Assembly (NCBI GenBank): GCA_028571685.1 | Contig: CM053143.1 | Location: forward strand, 139,162,829 to 139,226,828 | Direction of reading: 5' to 3' | DNA: 64,000 bases | From: Heterohyrax brucei | Taxonomy: Eukaryota; Chordata; Mammalia; Hyracoidea; Procaviidae | Shown: one piece after another, positions 22,677 through 32,530 of the stretch | Layout: each line of letters begins with the position of its first letter | Position numbering within the stretch: position 1 is the stretch's first letter | Made by a program: the position numbers and the translations under genes | Notes under the pieces: model-generated | Database searches by the model: none | What the model was told of the DNA's origin: nothing | The model's input: the letters and a program-made list of their open reading frames with translations, nothing else

Positions 22677-22790
22677 GAATTATTGTTACAACTTTGCCTA
22701 TAAGATCACACAGTTGAAAAGTTGTGGAGACAGAATTTGGACTCAGGTCTCTGTGCCCTGGAGCCCAAGCTCTTTCTGTGAAGTCTCAGA

Positions 22791-24834
22791 TGCATTTTTG
22801 AGACTTGATCCTGAAGCAAAGTACTCCAAATACTGGCCCATCATCTTGAAAATTTCATAGCAGTGATATTTCTTGCTGGGATAAGTTACTGGACATATAT
22901 TGAGTATAACATAAACATGTTATCATTTCCTAAACCAAATCTTGGATTTAATCTAAGTTTATTATCTAAGGAATGAGTAGGCAAGGAATTTAGCTACAAA
23001 TAAGAAAGAAAACCAAGACAGAAAAGAAATTATATTAAGGCTAAAATGTTCACAGCAGCTCACACTAAACAGGTGATTGCTAATAACAACTTTGCTCATG
23101 TGAGTTATGAAAGTATAGATTCTAAAAATATATGACAAAGCTTATTAATTTAGGAGCACAGAGCTTTAACAATCACAAAAGAACCACTGTCATGGGGCCA
23201 GTCAGTAAATGATATGAAGTTTCTCTTTTTGTATGGGGTCTTGCTAAATGATTCACATGGATTAGGGGTTGCGAGGTGAATGCTGGAATGGCCGATGGGA
23301 AAGAGAAGAAAAAACTTTTAAAAAAATTGTGTTTCATACATACCTTGTTATCAAATCTAATATGCTATCAACTGCTAATCAAATCATTTTATGTACCAGT
23401 AAGAAAAAGAATGCCAACAATTATAACTGGATTTTGCCATTTTTATGAGACATTCTGAATTCAGAGATGTTAAAATGTGAACAAGTGTGCCTTAGAATCA
23501 AGTAACTATCATATAAGAGAGATGTTAGTAAGAAAATGTTAGAAGAGAAAGGAGGAGGAAGGGGAGAGGAGAAAGAGAAAAGAGAGAGGGAGGGAACACT
23601 CGGTGTTCTTCAAGATCAAGAGGCATAGAAAGTATTTAGACAGTCTCTAAATTCAAATTTTGTCAAGCCCTAACTTGTACCTGTCAACTTCAGATTCATT
23701 TTGACACAATTTTTAAGTTTTAGGAAACTGTGGAACATATTTATCACCTTGTGAAAATGTTTTCAGATGTATGGCAAAATAAAAAAAAGAAAAAGATGTT
23801 TTCAAATATGAGTCTGTTCAAAATTCTTGTACATTAGTTCCTATAAAATGTCATAAAGAAATTAAAATGATTTGTTTATTTGATTTTTCTCTTCTTCATG
23901 GTCAGCTCACTGTAGTTTAAAAGAAAAACATCCCCAACCATTAAATATATATATATTTTTTTACCACTTGAAAAATGTCTTCTTATAGGTCATTCATGTT
24001 CACCACCATCATTCTAATCTTTTGTCACAGAACTGAGAGTCTGAAAGTGTCAACATTAGATGTCAAGAACTTCAAAGGCACAAGTTTCTACAATTTGACA
24101 CTACAGTTTTAAGACAGTGAAATATCTTTTAAAAAGAAATGTACTGTATCACAACCCTTGTACCACTAGCATCTGTAACTCAAAAGGCTGAATTACCCTC
24201 TGGGAATCTAAAACATTATTCTTCATTCAAGTCTCCTCTTCGAAATCTAGGAAATACCCTCCAACTAGATAATCTGGCCTCTATATTTATAAGATGTCTA
24301 GAAGAAAATAGTAGAAACTTTATTAAGTTCACCCAAGGAAAAGAAAATATTTGACTACTGCATTTTCAGTGGAGGACATGGCTTCTGAAAATTCTACCCT
24401 ATGACAGTAACCGAAAACTTTGTGAGATGTATTTCCAAAGGGAAGGTCTTCCTACTATGGGTCCTGAGTGGTCTGTAGCACCACACATACTCTGGCAAGT
24501 GTAACTGGGAAATGCCATTTATTACAAGGCATTCTGACTTTAGATGTTTTAAAATGCAAAAACAAAACAAAACAAAACCGAGTGTCTTAGAATCAAATAA
24601 ATACTACATATGAGAGAGACAGGAGAGATGAGAAAGGAGAGGAAAGGAGGGATGGAGAGAGGAAAGATACAAACAGAAGAGGAGGGGAGTGAAAAGGCAG
24701 GGACAAGAGAGTTTGATCTGCTCACTTTCCTCAGTGGCATGGTCATCTAGCTGGTTTAGGGTGGTGTCTTCTATCATTCTTGGGTATCACAGGCCAGTGG
24801 CACTCAGCATCATTTTTTGCTCACTATATTGCAG
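22791..24834. other. Mostly single-copy DNA with two related GA-rich segments
   Basis: No gene recognised. Segments at about 23430-23600 and 24500-24690 resemble each other (ATTCTGA, TTAGAATCAA, ATATGAGAGAGA and a following GA-rich tract). A short TA run lies near 23946-23957. Confidence 0.5.
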
Positions 24835-24835
24835 T

Positions 24836-24992
24836 CAAAACCCCGGTACTACAGTAGTTAAGAACTCAGCCGCTAACCAAGAGGTCAGAAATTCACATTT
24901 ACTAGTCTCTCCTTGGAATCTCTATGGGGCAGTTCTACACTGTTTTAAAGGGATGTTATAAGTCAGAATGGGCAGCGGGCTTGGTTTCGGGT
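24836..24992 (+). mobile_element. AfroSINE, short type, diverged
   Basis: AACCCCGGTACTACAGTAG head, CAGCCGCTAACCAAGAGGTC, then GGGGCAGTTCTACACTGTTT and GCGGGCTTGGTTTCGGG end. Confidence 0.85.
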
Positions 24993-25473
24993 ATGCTGCA
25001 GTCACTGACGGATACTCCCATGAAAGACACACTCTTCCGCGCACTCCCGGATTATTCATTGCACACGTTACACATTGAGCACTTCCCATTTGCTACGCCC
25101 ACAGAATTGAACAATAGAAACTATCTGGTCTCATGTTGTTTAGTAAGAAAAGATGGAAAATCAGCCAATAAACAAGCAAATATATAATACGAGAGATGGT
25201 AATAAATGTTACAGTGATAAGCAAAGCAAGTTAAGAGGGTTAAAAGGGTAGTTTTAATATTTTAATGGGAGATTGGTCAAATAAGGCTTCATCAATAAGA
25301 GAGAGGATTTTGGGGGAGCAGAAACCTAAAGGAAGCAGTGTGCGAAGAACATTCCAGAGGGTACAGAATAGGCCCTGAATAACCCCATGAATTCAGGCAA
25401 AAAGTAAAGGGGGGAAAAATGAAGGAGGAAATGTAATGTTTGTAAAAAATGTTTATTATATCCTTTTTAGAAG
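24993..25473. other. No feature recognised
   Basis: Single-copy-looking sequence upstream of the RTE insertion; no gene or repeat identified. Confidence 0.4.
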
Positions 25474-25479
25474 TCATTT

Positions 25480-28190
25480 CTCCCTTGTATCTGTTGGTTT
25501 GTCATACTGTGGAGGTTTGTGTGTCGCTGTGATGCCAGAAGCCGTGCCACTGGTGTTCTGATCCCAGCAGAGTTTACATGGTGGACAGGGTTCACCTGAG
25601 CATCTGGACTAAGACAGAGTAGGAAGACGGACCCAGCTGGCTATTTCTGAAAGAATTAGCCAGCAAAAACCTTAAAAATGGCAGAAGAACACTTTGCAAT
25701 ACAGTGCTAGCAGATGAGCCCCTCAAATTAGAAGGTACCCCAGAGATACCTGGCAAATCCTGTGTCCTCAAAGTGGAATTGACCTTAATGACAATGCATA
25801 GACTCAAACTTTTGCATGCTGACGTGGAATACCTCAAAATGAGAAGAAACAGCTGCAAACATCCATTGAAATCAGAAATTGGAATGTACGAAGCATAACT
25901 CCAGGAAAATTGGAAATTGTGAAAAATGAAATGGAACTCCTAAACGTCCATGTCCTAGGCTTTGGTGAGCTGTAATGGACCGATATCAGCCTTTATGAAT
26001 CAACCACATGGTCTCAAAGCTGAGAATGACATCTTGAAAATGAACAGCACTGCATTAACCATTGAAAAGCACATTTCAAGAATCATCCTAAAGTGTAATA
26101 CTGTCAGTGCTAGGACAATATCCATATGCTTACCAGGAAGACCAGTTAATAACAGCTGTTATTGAAATTTACACATCAACAACTAAGGCCAAAGATGAAT
26201 AAATCGAGATTTTTACCAAATTTTGAAGTCTAAAATTGATCGAACATGCAATTGTGATGCACTGATAATCACTGATGATTAGAATTCGAAAGCTGGGAAC
26301 GAAGAAATAGGATTAGTATTTGGAAATTATGGTCTTGGTGATAGAAATAATGTTGGAGACCACGTGATACAATTATCCAAGACCGATGATGTCTTCATTG
26401 CAAATACCTTTTTTTAACAACATAAATGACAGTTATACATGTGGATCTTACCAGATGGAAGATATGGTGATTACAGAGACTACATCTGTAAAAAGAGATG
26501 ATGGAGAAGCTCAATATTATCAGTCAGGTCAGGTACTGATACAGACAGACCATCAACTGCTAGAATGCAAGCTCAAGATGAAGCTGAAGAAAATCAGAAC
26601 AGGTCCACAGAGGCAAAGGATGACCTTGAGTATATCTAATCTCCAGAAGCAATTTGACAAGTTGAACACTAATAACTAAAGAGTAGACAAGTTGTGGGAA
26701 GACATCAAGGACATCAAAAATGAAGGAAGCAGTCATTAAGAAGACAGGAAAGAAAGAAAAGGCCAAAATGTATGTCCAAAGAGACTCTGAAATGTACTCT
26801 TAAACACGGAGTAACTAAAGTGAGAGGGAGCAATGAAAAAGTAATGAAAGATGATCCAACCAAATGCAAGAATTATCAAACAATATTAATATCATACCCA
26901 AGTAAAATTTTGCTGAGCCAAGCCAAGCCAAGTGCCATCAAGTCGGATCCGACTCATGGTGACCCTGAAGGGCATTAAAAAATGGCTGTATGAGTATATT
27001 GACATGGAACACTAGAAATTTAGGCTGGATTCAGAAGAGGATATGGAAATGGGGATATCATTGCTGACATCAGATGGATTCTAGCTGAAAGCAGAGAAGA
27101 TCAGAAAGATATTTACCTGGGTTTTACTGACCATGCAGAGGTATTTGACTACATGGATCATAATAAATCATGGACAACACTAGGAAGAATGGGAATTCTG
27201 GAACACTTAATTGTGCTCATGTGGAACCCATACATTGATCAACACTCAGTTGTTCGAATAGAACAAGAGGATACTGAGTGGTTTAAAGTCGAGAAAAGTG
27301 TGTGCTGGGGTTGTATCCTTTAACCGTATTTATTTAAATTTGTATGCTGAGCAAATAATCTGGGAAGCTGGACACTATGAAGAAAAACACAACACTAGGA
27401 TTGGAGGAAGGCCCGTTAACATCATGCAGAGATACAACCTTCTTTGCTGAAAGTCAAGAGGACTTGAAGCCCTTACTGATGAAGATCAAAGACTACAGAC
27501 TTCTGTGTGGATTACACCTCACCAGAAGGGAAACAAAAACCCTTGCCACTGGACCAATAAGCAATGTTACGATAAATGCAGAAAATACTGAAGTTGTCAT
27601 GGATTTCGTTTTACTTTGATCTACTACTAACGACCATGGAAGCAACAATCAGGAAATCAAAAGATGCGCTGCATGGGTTAATCTTCTGCAAAAGACCTTT
27701 ATTAAAGTGTCACAGAGCAAAGATGTCACCTTGAAGATCAAAGTGTGCCTGACCTAAGTCACGATGTTTTCAATACCTTGTATGCATGTGAAAGCTGGAC
27801 AATGAATAAGGAGGATCAAAGAAAGATTGAAGTCTTTGAGTTGTGGTGTTGGCAAATAATACTGAATACACCATGGACTGCTAAGTCTGTCTTGAAAGAA
27901 GTAGAATCAGAATGCTCCTTACAAGCAAGGGTGACAAGATCACATCTTACATACCTTGGACACGTTATCAGGAAGGATCAGTCCCTGAAGAAGGACATTA
28001 TGTCCGGTTAAGTAGAGGGTCAGTGTGAAAGAGCAAGACGGACCGACACAGTAGCTGCAACAACGAGCTCAAGCATGACAGTGATTGTGGCCACAGCACA
28101 GGACTGGGCAGTGTTTCATGCTGTTACACATAGGGTCGCTAGGAGTCGAAACCAACTCGACAGTACCTAACAATGACAACACAACACAAA
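25480..28190 (+). mobile_element. RTE LINE reaching its 5' end, internally deleted
   Basis: The 5' edge (GTATCTGTTGGTTTGTCATA) matches the 5' edges of the RTEs at 12989 and about 42229. The endonuclease region runs to about 26.75 kb; several hundred bases between the endonuclease and RT regions appear missing near 26.77-26.87 kb. RT and C-terminal sequence follow, with translated LLMKIKDYRLLCGLHLTRRE (27377-27619) and HLTYLGHVIRKDQSLKKDI (27745-28011). The 3' end is CAGTACCTAACAATGACAAC. The flanks TCATTT (25474-25479 and 28191-28196) form a short duplication. Stops throughout. Confidence 0.88.
26913..26966 (-). repeat. Very short AfroSINE-tail-like insert in RTE
   Basis: GCCAAGCCAAGCCAAGTGCC, then GTCGGATCCGACTCATGGTG, inside RTE sequence that otherwise reads AATTTTGCTGA...CATTAAAAAATGG. 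CTGA occurs at both edges. In reverse complement it is a SINE-like tail ending in TTGGC repeats. Related inserts are at 30153 and 37206. Confidence 0.65.
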
Positions 28191-28196
28191 TCATTT

Positions 28197-28495
28197 AAAA
28201 ATATCAACAATGTCTTTTTACAAGAGAAAGTGCCTTTATATGAATGTCCTATGTTTTAAAAGGTGAGTTTTATTTAATAAAACAAGTCTTGATTTTTTTT
28301 AAGCCCACTGCTCCAACAGTAATGTAATACGAGTAAGTATAACTGAAGCATGAGTGAAAAGAAAGCTCCTTCGGCTGTTTATCAATCGTCTATCAGATCT
28401 TTAACAGGAAAGTGTGAATGGAGTACTAGAAATTATGCTGGTATCATGATCTCTTTGATATGGTCATGATAATTGTTGTATTTTCACTAACATAT
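28197..28495. other. No feature recognised
   Basis: AT-rich sequence between the RTE and the hAT element, without recognisable repeat or gene. Confidence 0.4.
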
Positions 28496-28503
28496 GTTTG
28501 TAG

Positions 28504-28833
28504 CAGGAGTTGGCAAACTGCAGCCCCCAGGCCAAATCTGGTCTGCCATCTGTTTTTGTATGACCCGCTAGCTAAGAATGGTTTTTGCATTTTTAAATGG
28601 TTGGGTGAAAACATTAGAAAATATTTTATGATGTGAGGAAATGATATAGAACTCAATTTCAGTATCTTTAAATAAAGTTTTTGGGATCACAGCCATGCTT
28701 GCTAGTTTATGTATCATCTATGCTACTTTCATGCTAAAACAGCAGAGTTGCATGGCTGCAACAGTTTGTGTGGCCTGCAAAAGCTAAAATATTTACTCTC
28801 TAGCCATTTACAAAACAAGTTTGCTGACCCATA
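28504..28833. mobile_element. hAT-Charlie (MER1-group) non-autonomous DNA transposon
   Basis: Begins CAGGAGTTGGCAAACTGCAG and ends GTTTGCTGACCCATA, with inverted ends. Internal landmarks are GGCCAAATCTGGTCTGCC, AATAAAGTTTTTGGGATCAC and GCTAAAATATTTACTCTCTA. The flanks GTTTGTAG (28496-28503) and GTTTATAG (28834-28841) are an 8-base target-site duplication with one mismatch, as expected for hAT. No transposase is encoded. Confidence 0.88.
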
Positions 28834-29251
28834 GTTTATAGTACCCTGACTTTCATACAGACAGATGCAGATGTCCTATTCATGTGGCTATCTTTGCCTT
28901 TTGGAGGCAGCTTTACTGAAATATTTTACATACAATAAGATGCATCTATTTCAGGTTTTCAATTCAATGAGTTTTGACAAATATGATAGTCATGGAAATA
29001 CCACCAAAATAACGATACAGAAGATTTCTCTTAAAAGTTGTGTTATGGCCTTTTGGTAATCAATCTCCTTTCTAAACTCCAGATCCTCAGTAAGCATTGA
29101 TATACTTTCTATTACTAGCATATAACATTTTCTAGAATGTTATATAAACAGCATCTTACAGTACAATGTTTTGTGCCTGGGTTCTTTAAAGTAATGTAAT
29201 ACTGGACCACATATCAATAGTTCATTTCTTTTTATGGCTGAATTAGTCCAT

Positions 29252-29427
29252 GGAAACCCTGATGGCATGCAAGTGGTTGAGTGCTGTCTGCTAACCAAAA
29301 ATCAGCAGTTCCAATCCATCAGGTGCTCCTTGGAAACTCTGTGGAGCATTTCTACTCTGTCCTATAGGGTTGTTATGAGTTGGAATCAATTAGACAGCAA
29401 TGGGTTTGGTTTTTGGGTTTTTAGTAG
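29252..29427 (+). mobile_element. AfroSINE, short type, in old L1
   Basis: GGAAACCCTGATGGCATGC head, GTCCTATAGGGTTGTTATGA block and GGTTTGGTTTTTGGGTTTTT tail. Confidence 0.88.
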
Positions 29428-29616
29428 TTCATTGTATGGATATGCCACAGTTTGTTGATCTAGTCACACGTTGAAGGACATTTGAGTTATTTCCAGTTTG
29501 GGGATATTATTAATAAAGTTAAAAAAAAGAATGTGTGTGTAAAGTTTATGCTGATATACATTTTCATTTCTCTTGGGTAAATACCTAGGAATGTAACAGA
29601 TGGATCTTACAGTAAG

Positions 29617-29950
29617 TGTATATACCACTGACTGCCAAAAGAACGAACAAATCTGTCTTGGAAGGACTAAATCTGGAGTACTCTTTAGAAGAAAGGGTGG
29701 CAAGACTGTGTCTTTACGTACTTTGAACATGTTGCCAGGAGAAATCAGTCCTCAGAAAAGAACATTATGCTTGGTAAGGTAGGTCAGCAAAAAAGAGTCA
29801 GACTCTGAAGGATATGGACTGACACAGTGGCTATAATGGGCTCAAGTTTAACAATTGTGAGGATGGTGGGTAGTTTTCCATTCTGTTGTACACGGGGTCT
29901 ATAAGAATCATAAGTGACTCATCAGTACCTAACAACAGCAGTAGCAAGAG
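29617..29950 (+). mobile_element. RTE LINE 3' end in old L1
   Basis: 5'-truncated to the last ~330 bases: GAACGAACAAATCTGTCTTG, GGCTCAAGTTTAACAATTGT, ending CAGTACCTAACAACAGCAG. L1 sequence continues on both sides. Confidence 0.85.
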
Positions 29951-30152
29951 TGTGTTTTACTTTTTAAGAAATTGTCAACCTCTTAAAAAGTTACCATATG
30001 ATTTTGCATTCCCAGAAAAAAATGTCTCAGTTACAGTTGCTCCATGTCCTTGTCAACCCTTGGTATTGTCAGTCTTTTTAATTTTAGTTATTCCAGTGGG
30101 CACATAATAGCATTTCACTGATTTTAAGTTATATTTTCTTAGTGTCTAATGC

Positions 30153-30204
30153 CAGCCAAGCCAAGTGCTGTCCAGTCGGATCCGACTCATGGCAACCATA
30201 ATAG
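30153..30204 (-). repeat. Very short AfroSINE-tail-like insert in old L1
   Basis: GCCAGCCAAGCCAAGTGCTG, then CAGTCGGATCCGACTCATGG. It interrupts the L1 and is flanked by AAT-containing sequence. It shares the GTCGGATCCGAC palindrome with the insert at 26913. Confidence 0.6.
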
Positions 30205-31197
30205 TTTGAGTATTTTTTCATGAGTTTGTTTACCTCTTGGTGAATTGCCTGTTCAAATATTTTGTCTATTTTTAATTGGGTTACTTGTCCTTTGACTACT
30301 GAGCTGAAAAATTCTTTATATATTTTGAATACGAGTCATTTAACAGATTTTGTTTTCACATATTTTCTTCTAATCTGTTCTTTGTTTTCTCATTTTCTTA
30401 ACAGGGTTTTTTGAAGAACACTTTTAATTTGATGAAGTCCAGTTTAGCATTTTTTTCTATCATAGTTTGTGCTTCTTGTATCCTATTTTTGAAATTGTTT
30501 GCCTCACTCCAGGTAACTAAAATTTTCTCCTGTTTTCTTCTGTAATTTTATAGCATTAAATTTCACACGTAGATCTATAGTCTATTTTAAGTTAATTTTT
30601 CTGTGTGGCATTAGGTAACAAATGAGTGCTTTTATTTATTTATTTCCCAATATGGATAGCCCATTGTTGCAGCACCATTTGTTTAAAAAGTTATTCATTT
30701 TGGATAACTTTCTGTATTCTCCATCCTGTATCTTTGATCTGTATAGCTCCTTTTATGGTAATCTTGAAACTGTCTTGATTACTATAGATTTATTATTTTA
30801 GATGCTGTTGAGTAAGTTCTGACTGAGTTGTTATACCCAAGTTGGTTCAAGTTCAACCCATAGTGACTGTAGGTACAACAGAACGAAACATGGCTTGGTC
30901 CTGCACCATTCTCACAACTGTGCCTGTATTTCAGCTCATTGTTGCAACCACTGTGCCAGTCCATCTCCTTGAGGACATTCCTCCTCTTAACTGATCCTCT
31001 ACTTTACTAAGCACAAGGTGTCTCTCCAGGGATTGATCTTTCCTGATGCCATGTCCAAAGTACGTGAGACAAAGTCTCGCCATCCTCTCTTCTAAGGAGC
31101 ATTCTGGATGTACTTCTTCTAAGACAGATTTATTCATTCTTCTGGAAATCCAGGGTATATTCAATATTCTCTGCCAACACCATAATTCAAAGGCATC

Positions 31198-31698
31198 TGT
31201 TAGAGACTGAACTGTGTCCTCCTAAAATACCTGCCAAATTGTCTGGGACATGATTCCCAGTATTGTGTGATTGTCCACTATTGTGTCATGTGATTTTTCT
31301 ATGTGCTGTAAATTGTATGTCTATGATGCTAATGAGGTGGGATTAGCAGCGGTTATACTAATGAGGCAGGACACAGTGAACACAACTGGTTGTTTTAAGT
31401 TTATCTCTTTGGAGATATTAAAGAGAGGAGCAAGCAGAGAGACAGAGGGATCTCACACTGCCTAGAAAGCAGCACAGGGAACAGAGCGTATCTTTTGGAT
31501 TGGGAGCTCCTGCTCAAAGAAGCTCCTAGATCAGGGGAAGTTTGATGACAAGGACCTTCCTGCAATGTTGATGTAGAGAAAGACTTCTTCTAGAGCTGGC
31601 ACCCTGATTTGGCCTTCTAGCCTCCTAGACCGTGAAAGAATTAATTTTTCTTTAAATTAAAGACATTCAGTTGTATATTTACGTTACAGCAGCACTAG
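31198..31698 (+). mobile_element. MLT1-like solo LTR in RTE
   Basis: Fossil LTR starting TGTTAGAGACTGAACTGTG, with landmarks GGGACATGATTCCCAGTATT, AGCAAGCAGAGAGACAGAGG and TACAGCAGCACTAG. RTE sequence is collinear on the two sides. Confidence 0.8.
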
Positions 31699-31750
31699 CA
31701 ATTTTTCTACCTTCCTTCTTCATCATCTGGTTTTGCACACACACATATAA

Positions 31751-31929
31751 ACAAACAAACAAAAAAAAAAAACAATTGCTGTCAAGCCAATTCTAACTAG
31801 TAGTGACCCTATAGGACAGAGTAGAACAGCTCTATCTATAGAGTTTCCAGGGAGCACCTGCTGGATTTGAACTGCTGACTTTTTGGTTAGCAGCTGTAGC
31901 ACTTAAACCACTGCACTACCAGGGTTTCT
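31751..31929 (-). mobile_element. AfroSINE in RTE
   Basis: Antisense copy with an AAACAAACAAACAAAA-type tail, GTGACCCTATAGGACAGAGT block and head CTACCAGGGTTTC. Confidence 0.88.
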
Positions 31930-32391
31930 GCATATGCATGAGGCAATTGAAAATATCACGGTCTGGGTCAGGCACACCTTAATTCTCTAAGTGACATCTT
32001 TATTCTTAATATTTTAAGAGATCTTTATTTATTATGAGTTCTTCAATCAAAATAGTAGCAAATCCTCCACTTAACTCTTCTTTTGTAAAATTGTTTAAGC
32101 TGGTATGTAGATCTCTTACATTTCTATCTAAACTGTAGAATCAGCTTGCCAGCTTTTACAAAAAACAAAAACAAAAAATTTCTTTTGGCTTATGGTTAGT
32201 ACTGCATTGAATCTATAGATCAATTTGGGAATACATGACATCATAAAAATTTTGAGTCTTCTGATCCATGACTAGTATATCTCTCCATTTTTTTAGGTCT
32301 TAGAGTTCTTAGGATACAGATCTTAACACATATTTTATTAAACATATCCATAAGTGTTATATCTGTGTGTGTTTTTAAAATAATTATATAT

Positions 32392-32530
32392 ATATGATTA
32401 AGTGTTTGTCTAATAACAAAAGAGTGGCATTTCAGGTCCACCAGACACTCCTTAGAAACTCTACTTTGCAGTTTTTACAAGCCCTGCCAGGACTCTGTGA
32501 GGTAGGATTGACTCAATGGCAACAAGTATA
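32392..32530 (+). mobile_element. AfroSINE, diverged, in old L1
   Basis: TGATTAAGTGTTTGTCTAAT, TCAGGTCCACCAGACACTCC and GGTAGGATTGACTCAATGGC are recognisable. ATATATATGATT repeats occur at both edges, a possible target-site duplication. Confidence 0.65.

Larger units (their letters stand above)
21500..22790 (-). mobile_element. MIR SINE split by the LTR pair
   Basis: Antisense MIR pieces at about 21500-21584 (CAAGCACCTTACACAGTCTT) and 22677-22790 (AAGATCACACAGTTGAAAAG, GGAGCCCAAGCTCTTT). The LTRs between them fit a single later insertion site. Confidence 0.5.
30801..32027 (-). mobile_element. RTE LINE 3' fragment, split by an LTR and a SINE
   Basis: Antisense RTE at 30801-31192 (CATGTCCAAAGTACGTGAGA, CAGATTTATTCATTCTTCTG), about 31699-31750 and about 31932-32027 (TGCATATGCATGAGGCAATT). 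The pieces are collinear in the RTE 3' part once the LTR at 31198 and the SINE at 31751 are removed. Confidence 0.8.
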
